A stretch of DNA of 48,092 bases, taken from contig JAEYUA010000079.1 of assembly GCA_023433755.1 (NCBI GenBank), positions 1 through 48,092 on the forward strand. Reading direction: 5' to 3'. This document shows positions 1 through 7,110 of this stretch, one piece after another. The position numbers and the translations under genes were made by a program. This DNA comes from Bacteroidota bacterium. GTDB lineage: Bacteria > Bacteroidota > Bacteroidia > Chitinophagales > Chitinophagaceae. The notes under the pieces are model-generated. The model saw only the letters and a program-made list of their open reading frames with translations, did no database searches and was not told the DNA's origin. Every line of letters begins with the position of its first letter. The first letter of the stretch is position 1.

Positions 1-772
1 TTTTTTTCACCAGCTTTTTCAATTTTTTCTCATCCCTGCCCGCTCCATAAAAATGCAATGTCCAGTTCCTGTCTTTCCACCTGTGACCCGATAAGGCAAG
101 CACCAGTTTATCCTGCGCTTTTCTTGTAACATCAAGTGCTGCTATTACCACCATCCTGAAATTGCCCTCATGCAAAGGAGGAAAGGGCGTATAAGACTGC
201 GGTGGTTCAAAACTGATGGGATTGATCAGCACTTTTCCATTTGGGATCTTCATATTCAATCTTTCTTCCAGCACCTGCCCAATCCGTGCCGATGCAAACA
301 GGTTGACTGATGCCCTGCTGATCCATTCCCTTAAAATTTTCGCTTTTGATTTTTTTACCCGCTCCTGCTCCTTGTAATTATGATAGACCAGCACGAAACG
401 GTTGAGGCGCTTATAAAAATTTTTCCATACCGGCAACGTTACCTCGAAATAACCCTGGTTGAGAATCACCAGGTCATACTCTTCAACCGGCAGCGCATCC
501 AGGAATTCCGGGATCCGCTTCCATTTGGTGATCTTATTTTCTACCCGGTCGCGGAGCGTTTTTTTCTGGCGCCCTTTATTCGGGATATAATAAATAGTAC
601 AGCCGGCATCCTCCAGCGCTTTCATCCTGGGCTTCTTGGCAGCCCAGTCATATACCACACAACCTACTTTGTGTCCCTGTGCCGCGGCTTCCAATGCACC
701 TGCATACCAAAGCTCTTCACTTCCTCCCCATGGCGCGCCATTCATCATGGCTATGAATAAAATAGATGACAT
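1..772 (-). CDS. Glycosyltransferase family 4, C-terminus cut by window edge
   Basis: The reading frame opens with ATG (complement of 770-772) and stays open for 257 codons to the window edge, so the C-terminal half is missing. The start, MSSILFIAMMNGAPWGGSEE, has the hydrophobic strand and glycine-rich GGSEE loop typical of the N-terminal Rossmann domain of GT-B, GT4-family glycosyltransferases. Near residue 220 a second hydrophobic stretch (FRMVVIAALD) followed by a KAQDKL segment matches the start of the nucleotide-sugar-binding Glycos_transf_1 domain, in which 'FYGAGRDEKKL' also fits. The likely role is transfer of a sugar from a nucleotide donor onto a surface glycan. It is divergent from the FkbM methyltransferase and belongs with the nearby glycan genes. 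Substrate and linkage cannot be told. The family call is firm. Confidence 0.85.
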   Translation of the reverse strand, partial: MSSILFIAMMNGAPWGGSEELWYAGALEAAAQGHKVGCVVYDWAAKKPRMKALEDAGCTIYYIPNKGRQKKTLRDRVENKITKWKRIPEFLDALPVEEYDLVILNQGYFEVTLPVWKNFYKRLNRFVLVYHNYKEQERVKKSKAKILREWISRASVNLFASARIGQVLEERLNMKIPNGKVLINPISFEPPQSYTPFPPLHEGNFRMVVIAALDVTRKAQDKLVLALSGHRWKDRNWTLHFYGAGRDEKKLKKLVKK

Positions 773-819
773 GAGATAAAGGTATTTGCTGTTTATAGAA
801 TTAAAATGTTTTTTTGCCC

Positions 820-1557
820 ATGTCCCGCTACAGAAAATTCCGTTCATTTCTGTCCTTTTCCGAAGCCTGGCCGCTGTATTGGCGCTTTAAAACAGGAAAG
901 CTGGAAAACATCAGTCTATCGCGGTTGAAACACCCGTTTTCACTGAGAAAAAACCCATACGACTACTACACTTTTCTTGAAGTGGTGTTGCAGGAAGCCT
1001 ACTCACTCAAAAAAGACTTTTCACCCCGCACCATCATTGATGGTGGAGGAAATATCGGGCTGACGGCTGCTTATTTTGCCAGCCGCTATCCTGAAGCACA
1101 AATCGTATCGGTTGAACCGGACGCTGATAATTTCAGGATGCTGGTAAAAAATACAGGGGCCTATCAAAATGTAAAAGCTTTGCAGGGAGGTATCTGGGTG
1201 CATCCTGCCTGGCTGCGCGTAAAGGATACCGGTATCGGCAATAATGGATTCACAGTGGAAGAAGTTCCTGAATCAACTGAAGGCGCCACCAGGGCCTGGA
1301 GCATTCCCTCGCTGATGCAGGAAATGAAATGGAAAACGATTGACCTTGTAAAGCTTGATGTGGAAGGATCGGAAAAAGAAATTTTTTCATCAGGTTTTGA
1401 TCAATGGCTGCCCTATACCAGGGTGCTGGTGGTTGAGTTGCACGACAGGATGAAAAAAGGATGTAGCCGTTCCCTTTTCAATGCTATTGGACAATACCGT
1501 TTTTCACTTGAAATAGCAGGAGAGAACCTGGTGTTCTATAATGAAGATCTCAGTTGA
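820..1557 (+). CDS. FkbM family methyltransferase
   Basis: A SAM-dependent methyltransferase of 245 residues. The SAM-binding motif I is IIDGGGNIGLTAAYFA (about residues 72-87), followed by the acidic strand VSVEPDADNF. The later block DLVKLDVEGSEKEIF is the FkbM signature (KxDVEGxE). I chose ATG at 820; an in-frame TTG at 814 would add only two residues. FkbM proteins in glycan clusters usually O-methylate sugars. The gene is divergent from the GT4 gene and its last 8 bases overlap the end of the convergent methyltransferase gene. The acceptor sugar is unknown. Confidence 0.88.
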   Translation: MSRYRKFRSFLSFSEAWPLYWRFKTGKLENISLSRLKHPFSLRKNPYDYYTFLEVVLQEAYSLKKDFSPRTIIDGGGNIGLTAAYFASRYPEAQIVSVEPDADNFRMLVKNTGAYQNVKALQGGIWVHPAWLRVKDTGIGNNGFTVEEVPESTEGATRAWSIPSLMQEMKWKTIDLVKLDVEGSEKEIFSSGFDQWLPYTRVLVVELHDRMKKGCSRSLFNAIGQYRFSLEIAGENLVFYNEDLS

Positions 1558-2266
1558 GCGGCTTTTTTGCCACTACTATATAGTTAAGGGTGAAAACCTC
1601 GTCCCGGAAATTTTTATCAAGCCAGATCGCAAAATGATTTCTTAGGCGGATCATCTTTAATTGAACATAAAAGAATTTTTTCAACCGGGCCGCCAATGTT
1701 TTGCTTGCGAAGGAACTGAAAAGAATATTATTTCTTAGCTGGTACACTGCAGCCCATTTCCCACCATTAGGTTTGATATATGCTATTTCAAATCCCTGTT
1801 TCTCAAACAGGGTCTTCAAAGCATGCTTTGTATAACGGAAAAAATCATAAGGCTCCTCGTGTAGCTCCCAGGCAAATGGAACAGTAAGAATGATATGTCC
1901 ACCTGGCCTGAGCACCCTGTAGATTTCCCTGATCATTTCATCATGTTCATAAACATGTTCAAGCACCTGCGTTGAAAAAACCGTATCAAAACTGTTGTCC
2001 GGAAATGCCAACTGGTGCGCCGGGCAGATCACATCTACCCTGTTACGGTCGCTCTGGATTACATCGCAGCCGACTTGTGTAGCCGACAGTGGCGTATACA
2101 AGGATTCATAAGGTTTGTTGCCGCATCCCAGGTCAAGAAAATCTCCTTTGGTATATTTCTGTACCGCGTCCCTGATATCACGAACCAGGAAATAATAATG
2201 AATATAGTGGGGATGCTTGCTTTTGATCTGCCAGTCGCTGATCCGGGAAAGATTCTCCTGTCTCAT
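1550..2266 (-). CDS. Class I SAM-dependent methyltransferase
   Basis: A protein of 238 residues with a Methyltransf_11 fold. Motif I is FLDLGCGNKPYE (about residues 43-54). The central part has DVICPAHQLAFPDNSFDTVF and the post-motif VLEHVYEHDEMIREIYRVLR with PGGHIILTVP, all typical of this superfamily. The C-terminal third is basic and may dock at the membrane. Its ATG overlaps the TGA of the upstream GT2 gene as ATGA (2263-2266), so the two are translationally coupled. The context points to methylation of a glycan or lipid-linked precursor. A methyltransferase for a small molecule is possible. Confidence 0.85.
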   Translation of the reverse strand: MRQENLSRISDWQIKSKHPHYIHYYFLVRDIRDAVQKYTKGDFLDLGCGNKPYESLYTPLSATQVGCDVIQSDRNRVDVICPAHQLAFPDNSFDTVFSTQVLEHVYEHDEMIREIYRVLRPGGHIILTVPFAWELHEEPYDFFRYTKHALKTLFEKQGFEIAYIKPNGGKWAAVYQLRNNILFSSFASKTLAARLKKFFYVQLKMIRLRNHFAIWLDKNFRDEVFTLNYIVVAKKPLN

Positions 2267-3066
2267 GATCTGGAAAGATATTTATTTAAACCATCTTCAG
2301 CCCAGGAACTGTTCTTTTGAACAGCATCAAACATTTTGGCTTCATTTGTTTTGGCCTGCTCACGTGAAGGAAGCGGGTGAAAAAGATGATAACAGACCGC
2401 TCCCATTTTTATGGATCTTTTTTCAATGCCTGCATGTATGAGCCGGGATGCAATCTCGCGGTCCTCGCTGCCCCATCCCTCGAAAGCTTCATTATATCCA
2501 TTGACTTTTTCAAGGTCGGCTTTGAAAAATGCCATATTGCAACCCTTCACATAATACTTATGTTTTCCGCTGGTTTTGTAGCGCTTTGCCAGGAATTTTC
2601 TCAGGAGGCCGCTTCTCAGGTCGTTCATGCTGAAACCTTTCCTGAATTTGCTGATGTCGGTTGACTGATGCTGCAATAATTGTTTCGTTGTGGATTCATC
2701 CAGCATCACCCTGCTTCCCGCTACAAAGCTTCCCTGCTTTTGAAAATGAATGTGGTCATTAATAAATTCAGGGTGAAGGATCAAATCTCCATCGATCTGG
2801 ATAATATAACGGTAACGTGCAGCCGCGATAGCACGGTTCCTGATCGCTGCCAGGCGGAAGCCTTCGTCGGGATGCCAGGTATGGACCAGTGGAACTGGAA
2901 AGTCTTTTTGAAATTGTTCAATGAGTAATTTTGTTTCAGGTCCTGAGCCGTCATCTGCTACCAGCACTTCACCTGGCAGCACCGATTGCTGCTTCACGCT
3001 TTTTAAGCAAAGCGATAAAGCATCCGGGCGGTTGTAAGTTGAGATGATGAGAGAAGTTTTTTCCAA
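2263..3066 (-). CDS. Glycosyltransferase family 2
   Basis: A GT-A glycosyltransferase of 267 residues. The N-terminus, TSLIISTYNRPDALSLCL, and VLVADDGSG are the nucleotide-sugar-binding strands. IQIDGDLILHPEFI carries the DxD-like metal site. GYNEAFEGWGSEDREIASRL (about residues 191-210) is the galactosyltransferase-type Glyco_transf_7C motif, with the probable catalytic acidic residues in GSED. No ATG is available: the frame closes at a TAA only 12 bases upstream, and TTG at 3064-3066 is the only plausible start. A perfect -7 promoter element lies 13 bases upstream. It is the first gene of a two-gene operon with the methyltransferase. Confidence 0.88.
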   Translation of the reverse strand: MEKTSLIISTYNRPDALSLCLKSVKQQSVLPGEVLVADDGSGPETKLLIEQFQKDFPVPLVHTWHPDEGFRLAAIRNRAIAAARYRYIIQIDGDLILHPEFINDHIHFQKQGSFVAGSRVMLDESTTKQLLQHQSTDISKFRKGFSMNDLRSGLLRKFLAKRYKTSGKHKYYVKGCNMAFFKADLEKVNGYNEAFEGWGSEDREIASRLIHAGIEKRSIKMGAVCYHLFHPLPSREQAKTNEAKMFDAVQKNSSWAEDGLNKYLSRS

Positions 3067-3078
3067 GAAATCTTTTTA

Positions 3079-3086
3079 CAAACTTA
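3079..3086 (-). promoter_or_regulatory. Bacteroidota -7 promoter element of the GT2 operon
   Basis: On the minus strand this reads TAAGTTTG, a perfect match to the Bacteroidota sigma-ABfr -7 consensus TAnnTTTG. It sits 12 bases before the TTG start, giving a very short leader. I see no clear TTTG at the -33 position, so only the -7 half is supported. Confidence 0.5.
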
Positions 3087-3106
3087 AAAATCAAGATTTG
3101 AGTTAT

Positions 3107-3215
3107 AGCCGGGAAGGCGGTAAGGGCGGTAAGTAAATTCAATATAGAATCAATTGTCTTACTGATTCCAGGTAAAATACATTTTAAATTGAGACACTAC
3201 TTACCGCCCGGCTTT
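3107..3215. repeat. Dispersed inverted-end repeat, family R2, copy a
   Basis: The left end AGCCGGGAAGGCGGTAAGGG and the right end CTTACCGCCCGGCT are near-complementary, enclosing about 80 AT-rich bases. The same architecture recurs at 23269-23425 and 47805-47946. This copy is the shortest and lacks the inner hairpin of the other two. With the adjacent R1-type sequence it fills most of the 349-bp gap 3067-3415, where I see no gene. Confidence 0.6.
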
Positions 3216-3241
3216 TCCTTTTCTTTCAAAAAAATACAGAA

Positions 3242-3314
3242 ACCGCGGAGGTCGCAAAGAACAAGCGAAGAAGACGCAAAGAAAGTTCGAATAGCCTTTG
3301 CGTTTTCTTTGCGC
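3242..3314. repeat. Degenerate R1 (CGCAGAG-type) repeat
   Basis: ACCGCGGAGGTCGCAAAGA is followed by GACGCAAAGAAAG and then the opposite orientation CTTTGCGTTTTCTTTGCGC. This is a diverged, self-complementary version of the ACCGCAGAG...CGCAGAG repeat seen cleanly at 6258, 21614 and 22108. Confidence 0.5.
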
Positions 3315-3415
3315 TTTTGCCAGCCATAGCTTCAGTAGGGATTATCCTTTGCGCACTTTGTTTTGCCTTTTGCCTGTCTGTCTTTCCTGCCTTCCCGACC
3401 TTAAGAAATATGCAC

Positions 3416-4315
3416 TTAATCTATCCAGGGTTTCACAAACCTATAGAGATTAAATTCAGAAGGCGGGATCTTTTCAATTTTATCCAGCAACTGCTGTTTA
3501 TCCATCCCTTTCATTTTATTAGCCTGTATAATCTTCCATGCTTTTTCTGCCAGCAGCCATGATCTTTTCTTATTGCTATGCCCATTGGCCAGGTCATCAT
3601 TAATGGCCTTAAACAATTCATCCAGCCCCTGCTTCTCCTGTGCCACGGTTTTGATTACAGGGATTTGTTTTTCATAAGTTGAAAACCCCGGAGCCTGCAT
3701 CAGTTTCAGGTTTTGAACAAACCGGTCAGCATCAGGCCTGTCAGTTTTATTTACCACGAAAATATCAGCGATCTCCATCAGTCCCGCCTTCATGGTCTGC
3801 ACTTCATCGCCTGCTTCCGGAACAAGTACCACCACAGTGGTATCTGCCAGCCCGGCAATCTCTACTTCACTTTGTCCCACACCTACCGTTTCAATGATCA
3901 CATAATCAAATTGAGCTGCCTTTACCAGTTCACTGATCTCGATGATCCGTGGATGCAGCCCTCCTAAGGCCCCCCTGGTAGCAAGCGATCGGATAAACAC
4001 ATTTGGATGCGTGTACCATTCACTCATTCGGATCCTGTCGCCCAGTACCGCACCCAGGTGAAAAGGAGAAGATGGGTCAACACATAACACCGCGATCTTT
4101 TTCCCGGCCGCGATCATTTCACCAATCAGTCCGTCGGTGAGCGTACTTTTCCCGGCACCTGGCGGACCGGTTATGCCAATGACGGCAGCATGACCTGGAG
4201 GAAGTTTTTCCAGGAAGGTTTCAAAACCCTTTTGTTCATTTTCCACCAGTGAAATGGAACGGGCTAAAACTTTCGCATCACCTGTACTGATCTGGTCAAG
4301 CAGTTGCTGCCACAT
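3416..4315 (-). CDS. meaB: Methylmalonyl-CoA mutase-associated GTPase MeaB (ArgK family)
   Basis: A G3E-family P-loop GTPase of 299 residues. Walker A is GITGPPGAGKSTL (about residues 48-60); CVDPSSPF and RIRMSEW are family landmarks; ETVGVGQSEVEIA is the switch/Walker B region; VNKTDRPDAD is the G4 motif. MeaB protects adenosylcobalamin-dependent methylmalonyl-CoA mutase from inactivation and gates cofactor loading. No mutase subunit gene lies in this window, so its partner is elsewhere. It is divergent from the O-antigen-ligase-like gene with almost no spacer. A -7 element lies at 4340-4347. Confidence 0.92.
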   Translation of the reverse strand: MWQQLLDQISTGDAKVLARSISLVENEQKGFETFLEKLPPGHAAVIGITGPPGAGKSTLTDGLIGEMIAAGKKIAVLCVDPSSPFHLGAVLGDRIRMSEWYTHPNVFIRSLATRGALGGLHPRIIEISELVKAAQFDYVIIETVGVGQSEVEIAGLADTTVVVLVPEAGDEVQTMKAGLMEIADIFVVNKTDRPDADRFVQNLKLMQAPGFSTYEKQIPVIKTVAQEKQGLDELFKAINDDLANGHSNKKRSWLLAEKAWKIIQANKMKGMDKQQLLDKIEKIPPSEFNLYRFVKPWID

Positions 4316-4339
4316 GAAAATTGAAATGTTGTACGTTTA

Positions 4340-4347
4340 CAAAAATA
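4340..4347 (-). promoter_or_regulatory. -7 promoter element of meaB
   Basis: The minus strand reads TATTTTTG, a perfect TAnnTTTG match, 24 bases before the meaB ATG. It overlaps the probable start codon of the divergent gene at 4347, so the two genes must share a very tight control region. Confidence 0.5.
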
Positions 4348-5579
4348 TGGGTATTAGTACAGACAAGGCTTTCAGGCAACGGCTCATTTTCTTTACTATC
4401 ATCCTCATGCTCGCAGGTCTTTTTGTTTCAAGGGCGCTTCTTTCTATCAGCATGATCCTGTTTTTACTTCTCACCTGTGTGCACGCGCAGTTTTTGCAGC
4501 AACTCAAAAAATTCCGGAAACAACCCTTCCTCATTGGTTTAACCTTGCTGTTCTTCCTACCATTCCTTACCTGGTTCTGGAGTGAGGATAAAGAAACCTG
4601 GTGGCGCTTTACCAGGATCAAACTACCCTTACTTCTATTACCCATTGCTTTCGCAGGTGAATGGCAACTTAGGCGGCGCACCTGGAACTATGTGGCATAC
4701 ACTTTCATACTGTTAGTACTCGCTGGCTGTGCCTGGAGTTTGTTTCAATATGCTGGCAATTACCAGGATATGCAGGAAGCCTATCTCAAGGCCAAGGTGA
4801 TCCCGACTCCTTTTGAAAATGATCATGTAAGATTCAGTCTCTCTGTAACAATTGCCATTTTATGCGCATCATTCTTAATGAAAGCCGGGCAATACAAGTG
4901 GCTCTTGGCAACCATCATCCTGGTGTTCGTGATTTACCTGCACCTGCTGGCCGCCCGCACAGGTTTGATTTCATTTTACATTGCACTATTCATCGCTTTT
5001 ATTTACCTGCTTTTTACCCGTAATAAAACTAAATGGACGATAGCCGTACTGGCGGGTGCCCTTTTGATGCCACTGCTCGCCTGGTTTGCCGTGCCAACTT
5101 TTCAAAACAGGATCCGTTATTTCATTTATGATTATTCCTATATCCGGCAGGACACTTATCTCCCGGGTGCAAATGATGGCAACAGGATGCTTTCCATCCG
5201 CGCCGGGCTTGATATTATGAATCATCATGCCCTGGGAGTTGGAACAGGGGATGTGATGAAAGCTACCAATAACTGGTATGACAGGAAAGTACACGGCATG
5301 CTGGAGACAGACAGGATCTATCCCAGCAGTGAATGGGCCATGCATGGTGCGGCTGCAGGGTGGCCAGGCTTCATTGTATTTACCATAGCCATGATCCTTC
5401 CTTTCTTTGCCCTGAACAGAAGAGGCGGTTATTTTTGGGTTTCCCTGAATGCCATCATGGCTTTCAGTTTTATTTTTGACATTGGCCTCGAAGTACAGTT
5501 TGGTGTTTTTCTTTATGCTTTCGCTGTGCTCTGGTGGTGGAAATGGTTACAGGAGGAAGAATTAAAGAAGGCCTCCTGA
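4347..5579 (+). CDS. O-antigen ligase / polymerase-like membrane protein
   Basis: A polytopic membrane protein of about 410 residues with 10 or more hydrophobic segments (for example residues 18-40, 60-80, 95-115). A large extracytoplasmic loop lies before the last helices and contains HHALGVGTGDV and the MHGAAAGWPG region. This matches the Wzy_C / WaaL family, whose members join or polymerise undecaprenyl-linked glycans at the outer face of the inner membrane. Three in-frame ATGs (4314, 4326, 4347) are possible; 4347 removes the overlap with meaB. It is separated from the glycan genes at the left edge only by meaB. Ligase and polymerase cannot be told apart. Confidence 0.7.
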   Translation: MGISTDKAFRQRLIFFTIILMLAGLFVSRALLSISMILFLLLTCVHAQFLQQLKKFRKQPFLIGLTLLFFLPFLTWFWSEDKETWWRFTRIKLPLLLLPIAFAGEWQLRRRTWNYVAYTFILLVLAGCAWSLFQYAGNYQDMQEAYLKAKVIPTPFENDHVRFSLSVTIAILCASFLMKAGQYKWLLATIILVFVIYLHLLAARTGLISFYIALFIAFIYLLFTRNKTKWTIAVLAGALLMPLLAWFAVPTFQNRIRYFIYDYSYIRQDTYLPGANDGNRMLSIRAGLDIMNHHALGVGTGDVMKATNNWYDRKVHGMLETDRIYPSSEWAMHGAAAGWPGFIVFTIAMILPFFALNRRGGYFWVSLNAIMAFSFIFDIGLEVQFGVFLYAFAVLWWWKWLQEEELKKAS

Positions 5580-5611
5580 ATGTATTGCATCAAATTTGCG
5601 GAACAGGAACA

Positions 5612-6253
5612 ATGACGAATTTCATCCCGATATTTCCTTTAGGCATCGTGGTCTATCCAGGAGAGCAACTCAACCTGCATATTTTCGAACCACGGTATAA
5701 GCAACTGATCAACGAATGCTTTAAGGAAAACAAGGTTTTTGGCATTCCCTCCGTGATTGACAATCGCCTGCAGGACTACGGAACCGTGATGCGTATCACC
5801 GAAATTTCAAAAGTTCATGATAATGGTGAGATGGATATTAAAACGGAAGGCGACCAGGTGTTCCGCATACTGGAAGTAATCAAAGAGATCCCTGATAAAT
5901 TGTACAGCGGCGCCATCGTGAATTATCCTGCCAATAATGAATCCGGCAATCCAGAAGTGATGCGCAAGGTGGTGAACAGTATCAAGGAACTGCACAAACT
6001 GCTGAAGGTTAAAAAAGATTTTCACAAGCAGGATGAAGAATTGAAAACCTATGATATTGCGCATCATGTAGGACTATCGCTGCAGGAAGAATACGAGCTG
6101 CTGGGACTGATGCAGGAGTTGCAGCGCCAGGAATACATCAGGCGTCATCTCACAAGGGTAATTCCCATGCTGGCAGAAATGGAAGGATTAAAAAAGAAGG
6201 TGAAGCAAAATGGGCATTTTAAGAATTTGAATTCGTTTGATTTCGAGATTTAA
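5612..6253 (+). CDS. LON peptidase substrate-binding domain protein
   Basis: A soluble protein of 213 residues made up of one LON_substr_bdg domain. Typical features are the start FIPIFPLGIVVYPGEQLNLH, the IFEPRYKQLI segment and the IPS...GTVMRI region. The AAA+ and protease domains of Lon are absent, so it is a stand-alone LON-N protein; such proteins are common in Bacteroidota but their role is not established. I chose the ATG at 5612 because the domain begins there and the extra upstream residues overlap the previous gene. CAAATTTG just upstream (5591-5598) is one mismatch from a -7 element. Confidence 0.85.
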   Translation: MTNFIPIFPLGIVVYPGEQLNLHIFEPRYKQLINECFKENKVFGIPSVIDNRLQDYGTVMRITEISKVHDNGEMDIKTEGDQVFRILEVIKEIPDKLYSGAIVNYPANNESGNPEVMRKVVNSIKELHKLLKVKKDFHKQDEELKTYDIAHHVGLSLQEEYELLGLMQELQRQEYIRRHLTRVIPMLAEMEGLKKKVKQNGHFKNLNSFDFEI

Positions 6254-6257
6254 TTTC

Positions 6258-6294
6258 ACCGCAGAGAAAAGGAGGAACAGGAGATTGCGCAGAG
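6258..6294 (+). repeat. Solo R1 repeat (ACCGCAGAG ... CGCAGAG)
   Basis: This 37-base copy begins ACCGCAGAGAAAAGGAGG and ends with CGCAGAG. It corresponds to the end arm of the GxxExxY element at 21614-21649, with a few substitutions, and is not accompanied by a nuclease gene. It lies four bases after the LON-domain gene. Confidence 0.65.
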
Positions 6295-6297
6295 TAG

Positions 6298-6389
6298 GAC
6301 TACCGACTACTGACTACCGACTACTGACTTAATCAATGCATCAATCTCTGAACCGCTGACTTTGAACTTTGAACTATGAACTCAGAACT
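6298..6389 (+). repeat. Two tandem short-word repeats upstream of coaX
   Basis: Bases 6298-6330 iterate GACTACC/GACTACT words. Bases 6357-6389 iterate GAACTTT/GAACTAT words and run into the coaX start codon. Each block uses a different 7-8 base unit. No coding function is seen. Similar word arrays occur in other gaps of this window (31444, 37517, 40256, 41805). Confidence 0.55.
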
Positions 6390-7110
6390 AACGCTCTGCC
6401 TCGATTTTGGAAATACCCGTTTGAAAGCGGCGTTATTTCATGGGAATATGTTGAAAGAGGTGGCCGTGCTCGGAAGTGATCCGCTGCCTGGTCTTCAGAA
6501 AATAATGAACCAGTACAAGCCGGCTCATTCCATTTTATCATCAGTAATCAACCACGATCCCGGGATTGAAAATCTCTTAACATCAACTACACGTTTTCAT
6601 AAATTGAATAACACCTCAAAGCTTCCCTTTACCATTCCCGTTGGCAAACCCGAAACTGTTGGTGCAGACAGGCTGGCTATTGCTGCGGCAGCAGTCTTTC
6701 TTTTTCCGCGGCAAAACAACCTTGCAATTGGTTTGGGTTCCTGTATCACCTATAATTTTATCAATACTTCTCAGGAATTAATGGGCGGGTCCATCTCACC
6801 AGGCATGGAAATGCGGTTCAGGGCCATGCATCATTTTACAGCGAAACTTCCTATGGCGGAAGCGGACTGGAATGTGCCACTGGTTGGTTATGATACCCGT
6901 ACCAACCTCCAATCAGGCGTGGTTTTGGGCATGGCAAAAGAGATGGATGGCATCATTGATGCCTATGCGGAAAGGTATGGGAACTTTAACGTGCTTTTAA
7001 CCGGGGGTGATATTCGAATATTTGAGCCTCATTTGAAAAACAGGATATTTGCAGACCCTGACTTAATTTTTAAAGGCCTTTATGCTATCAGCCAGATCAA
7101 TAATGCTTAA
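6376..7110 (+). CDS. coaX: Type III pantothenate kinase
   Basis: It phosphorylates pantothenate, the first step of coenzyme A synthesis. The protein has 244 residues, normal for CoaX. LCLDFGNTRLKAALF (residues 6-20) is the ATP phosphate-binding strand, with the DxGNTxxK acidic catalytic residue. VGADRLAIAAAA (about 94-105) is the GxDR motif. GLGSCITYNFI is the second nucleotide motif, and GGSISPGMEMRFRAMH is the pantothenate-binding segment. CoaX does not resemble the E. coli CoaA enzyme and usually requires a monovalent cation. Its last 8 bases overlap the next gene, and the order coaX, outer-membrane protein, lptC is common in Bacteroidota. Confidence 0.93.
   Translation: MNSELTLCLDFGNTRLKAALFHGNMLKEVAVLGSDPLPGLQKIMNQYKPAHSILSSVINHDPGIENLLTSTTRFHKLNNTSKLPFTIPVGKPETVGADRLAIAAAAVFLFPRQNNLAIGLGSCITYNFINTSQELMGGSISPGMEMRFRAMHHFTAKLPMAEADWNVPLVGYDTRTNLQSGVVLGMAKEMDGIIDAYAERYGNFNVLLTGGDIRIFEPHLKNRIFADPDLIFKGLYAISQINNA

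Noticed and set aside
380..760. Plus-strand 126-residue ORF
   Set aside because: It is antisense to the GT4 glycosyltransferase frame, which has clear family motifs; the ORF has no recognisable domain.
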